From: DATBFG01 sp036558645
Lineage (GTDB): Bacteria > Acidobacteriota > Terriglobia > Terriglobales > Acidobacteriaceae
Length of the DNA stretch: 16,179 bases
Direction of reading: 5' to 3'
NCBI GenBank assembly: GCA_036558645.1
Contig: DATBFG010000123.1
Location: 1 to 16,179 of the forward strand
This document shows positions 15,176 to 16,179 of the stretch, in pieces. Numbering within the stretch: position 1 is the stretch's first letter; each line of letters opens with the position of its first letter. The notes beneath the pieces were generated by a model. The model searched no databases. It was not told where the DNA came from and saw nothing but the letters and a program-made list of their open reading frames with translations. The translations under genes and the position numbers were made by a program.

Positions 15176-15227
15176 TTCGGCAGTAGCGCGCATCGTGGGA
15201 AGAACGCATATTCGGAACTGAGAAGCG

Positions 15228-16179
15228 ATGAGCGCAGATTCGAATACTCCAGAGGCGGTCAGTAAAACTCGCAGCAAATCGAGCCTCCGGAAACGCTGGC
15301 TACTTTTGGGCGCGTGCCTTCTTGTCTGCGCGACCGCAGGATATCTGCTCTCACAGCGCATGCCGGCGCCGAATTCCGGCGGCAGGACTGGCAGGCGTGG
15401 CGGCGTTGGTGCCATACCGGTTTCAATTGTCACGGTACGGCAAGGCAACATGGACGAGACGATCAGCGGCCTGGGTACGGTCACCGCGGTTTACACCGTC
15501 ACAGTCACAAGCCGTGTAGCGGGGCAACTGGCTGAGATCCATTACAAAGAAGGGCAAATGGTCCAAAAAGGACAATTGCTTGCGGTGGTAGATCCCCGGC
15601 CTTATCAGGCTTCGCTGCTGTCCGCGCAAGGTCAATTGGACCGCGACCAAGCGCTGCTCGCGAACGCACGAATCGATCTTGACCGTTATCGAATCGCTTA
15701 CGGGCAGCATGCAATTCCGGAGCAGACCGTTGCGACGCAGCAGGCCACGGTGAATCAGGACTTGGGGACCGTCAAGCTGGATCAGGGAAATGTGGATTCA
15801 GCGAAAGTAAATCTCGACTACACCCAGATCACGTCGCCAATTGATGGCCGGGTTGGATTGAGGCAGACGGATCTCGGAAATATCGTGGCTGCAAATGGCA
15901 CCACGCCGATCGTGACCATCACCCAACTGCAACCGATAACCGTCATCTTCACCATGGCGGAAGACTTCATATCCGATGTCGTCACGCAAATGCATGCCGG
16001 GCGCAAACTGCGGGTGGACGCCCTGAACCGGGATGATCAGACGGAGCTGGCGCAAGGCGCGCTACTTACAGTAGACAACCTGGTTGACACGGGAACGGGA
16101 ACGGTGAAGGTGCGCGCTCAATTTGGCAACCGCGACTACAAGCTATTTCCGAACGAGTTTGTGAATGCGCGGTTACTCG
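15228..16179 (+). CDS. RND efflux periplasmic adaptor (MdtA/HlyD-like), 3' end outside window
   Basis: The frame is open from ATG 15228 (AGAAG just upstream) to the right edge, giving 317 residues with no stop. A basic N-terminus is followed by a membrane anchor (about 23-42: RWLLLGACLLVCATAGYLL), then a Gly/Arg-rich linker (51-61). The first half of the lipoyl domain is at about 88-123 (SRVAGQLAEIHYKEGQMV), and a coiled-coil hairpin runs about 124-198, rich in Gln, Leu and Asp. The second lipoyl half starts at TSPIDGRVGLR (202-212). The beta-barrel domain ends in DTGTGTVKVRAQF and LFPNEFVNARL, hallmarks of MdtA-type membrane fusion proteins. It would bridge an RND pump and an outer-membrane channel, and the pump gene should follow to the right. 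It is divergent from the sensor kinase, so control by that two-component system is possible. Substrates are unknown. Confidence 0.93.
   Translation, partial: MSADSNTPEAVSKTRSKSSLRKRWLLLGACLLVCATAGYLLSQRMPAPNSGGRTGRRGGVGAIPVSIVTVRQGNMDETISGLGTVTAVYTVTVTSRVAGQLAEIHYKEGQMVQKGQLLAVVDPRPYQASLLSAQGQLDRDQALLANARIDLDRYRIAYGQHAIPEQTVATQQATVNQDLGTVKLDQGNVDSAKVNLDYTQITSPIDGRVGLRQTDLGNIVAANGTTPIVTITQLQPITVIFTMAEDFISDVVTQMHAGRKLRVDALNRDDQTELAQGALLTVDNLVDTGTGTVKVRAQFGNRDYKLFPNEFVNARLL

Larger units (their letters stand above)
15061..15227. promoter_or_regulatory. Divergent intergenic region between sensor kinase and efflux adaptor
   Basis: This 167-base region should hold the promoters for both divergent genes. 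It contains two perfect inverted repeats one base apart (listed separately). I could not pick a convincing -35/-10 pair on either strand. TTGAGA at 15113-15118 on the plus strand has no -10 at the right distance. If the kinase starts at ATG 15159 instead, the gap shrinks to 68 bases. Confidence 0.5.

Noticed and set aside
1..16179. Search for CRISPR arrays, insertion sequences, tRNAs, rRNAs and prophage genes
   Set aside because: No direct-repeat arrays, transposase motifs, terminal inverted repeats or cloverleaf-like sequences were recognised by eye. The only periodic signal is the protein-level propeller repeat in the sensor kinase.

Overview
The window looks like chromosome of a free-living Gram-negative bacterium of moderate G+C content. 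An Acidobacteriota-type genome is my best guess. It rests on a Reg_prop/Y_Y_Y sensor kinase with a NarL-type partner, an MdtA-like efflux adaptor, a class of PPK2 common in that phylum, and a long glycogen/phosphoketolase operon. This is family-level impression, not a phylogenetic test. I see no mobile elements, CRISPR arrays, tRNAs or rRNAs, and both edges cut through genes.

Layout. (1) Bases 1-618 are the C-terminal part of a polyphosphate kinase 2, followed by a bulged hairpin that may be a terminator. (2) Bases 677-1327 encode a histidine phosphatase whose sequence resembles yeast sedoheptulose-1,7-bisphosphatase (Shb17). (3) A 196-base leader with several inverted repeats precedes a five-gene plus-strand operon: glycogen phosphorylase (1524-4049), glucose-6-phosphate isomerase (4019-5785), a DUF2090 class-I-aldolase-like protein (5782-6708), glycogen debranching enzyme GlgX (6743-8857) and phosphoketolase (8919-11387). 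(4) On the minus strand, converging on the phosphoketolase with one base between the stop codons, lies a two-component pair: a twin-propeller sensor histidine kinase (12064-15060) and a LuxR/NarL-type response regulator (11389-12060). (5) A divergent intergenic region with two neighbouring perfect inverted repeats separates the kinase from an RND efflux adaptor (15228 to the right edge).

How the genes fit together. GlgX and glycogen phosphorylase turn glycogen plus phosphate into glucose-1-phosphate. A phosphoglucomutase, not present here, would give glucose-6-phosphate, and Pgi gives fructose-6-phosphate. Phosphoketolase splits that with phosphate into acetyl-phosphate and erythrose-4-phosphate. 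The two least-characterised genes could deal with the erythrose-4-phosphate. The DUF2090 protein keeps an apparent LacD-type Asp/Glu/Lys aldolase triad, and the phosphatase resembles a sedoheptulose bisphosphatase. Together they could form sedoheptulose-1,7-bisphosphate and then sedoheptulose-7-phosphate, which would bypass transaldolase. This would be a glycogen-fed, carbon-conserving phosphoketolase cycle. It is the main hypothesis of this report and is inference, not proof.

No gene-free stretch exceeds 300 bases. The longest are 1328-1523 and 15061-15227, and both are described below.
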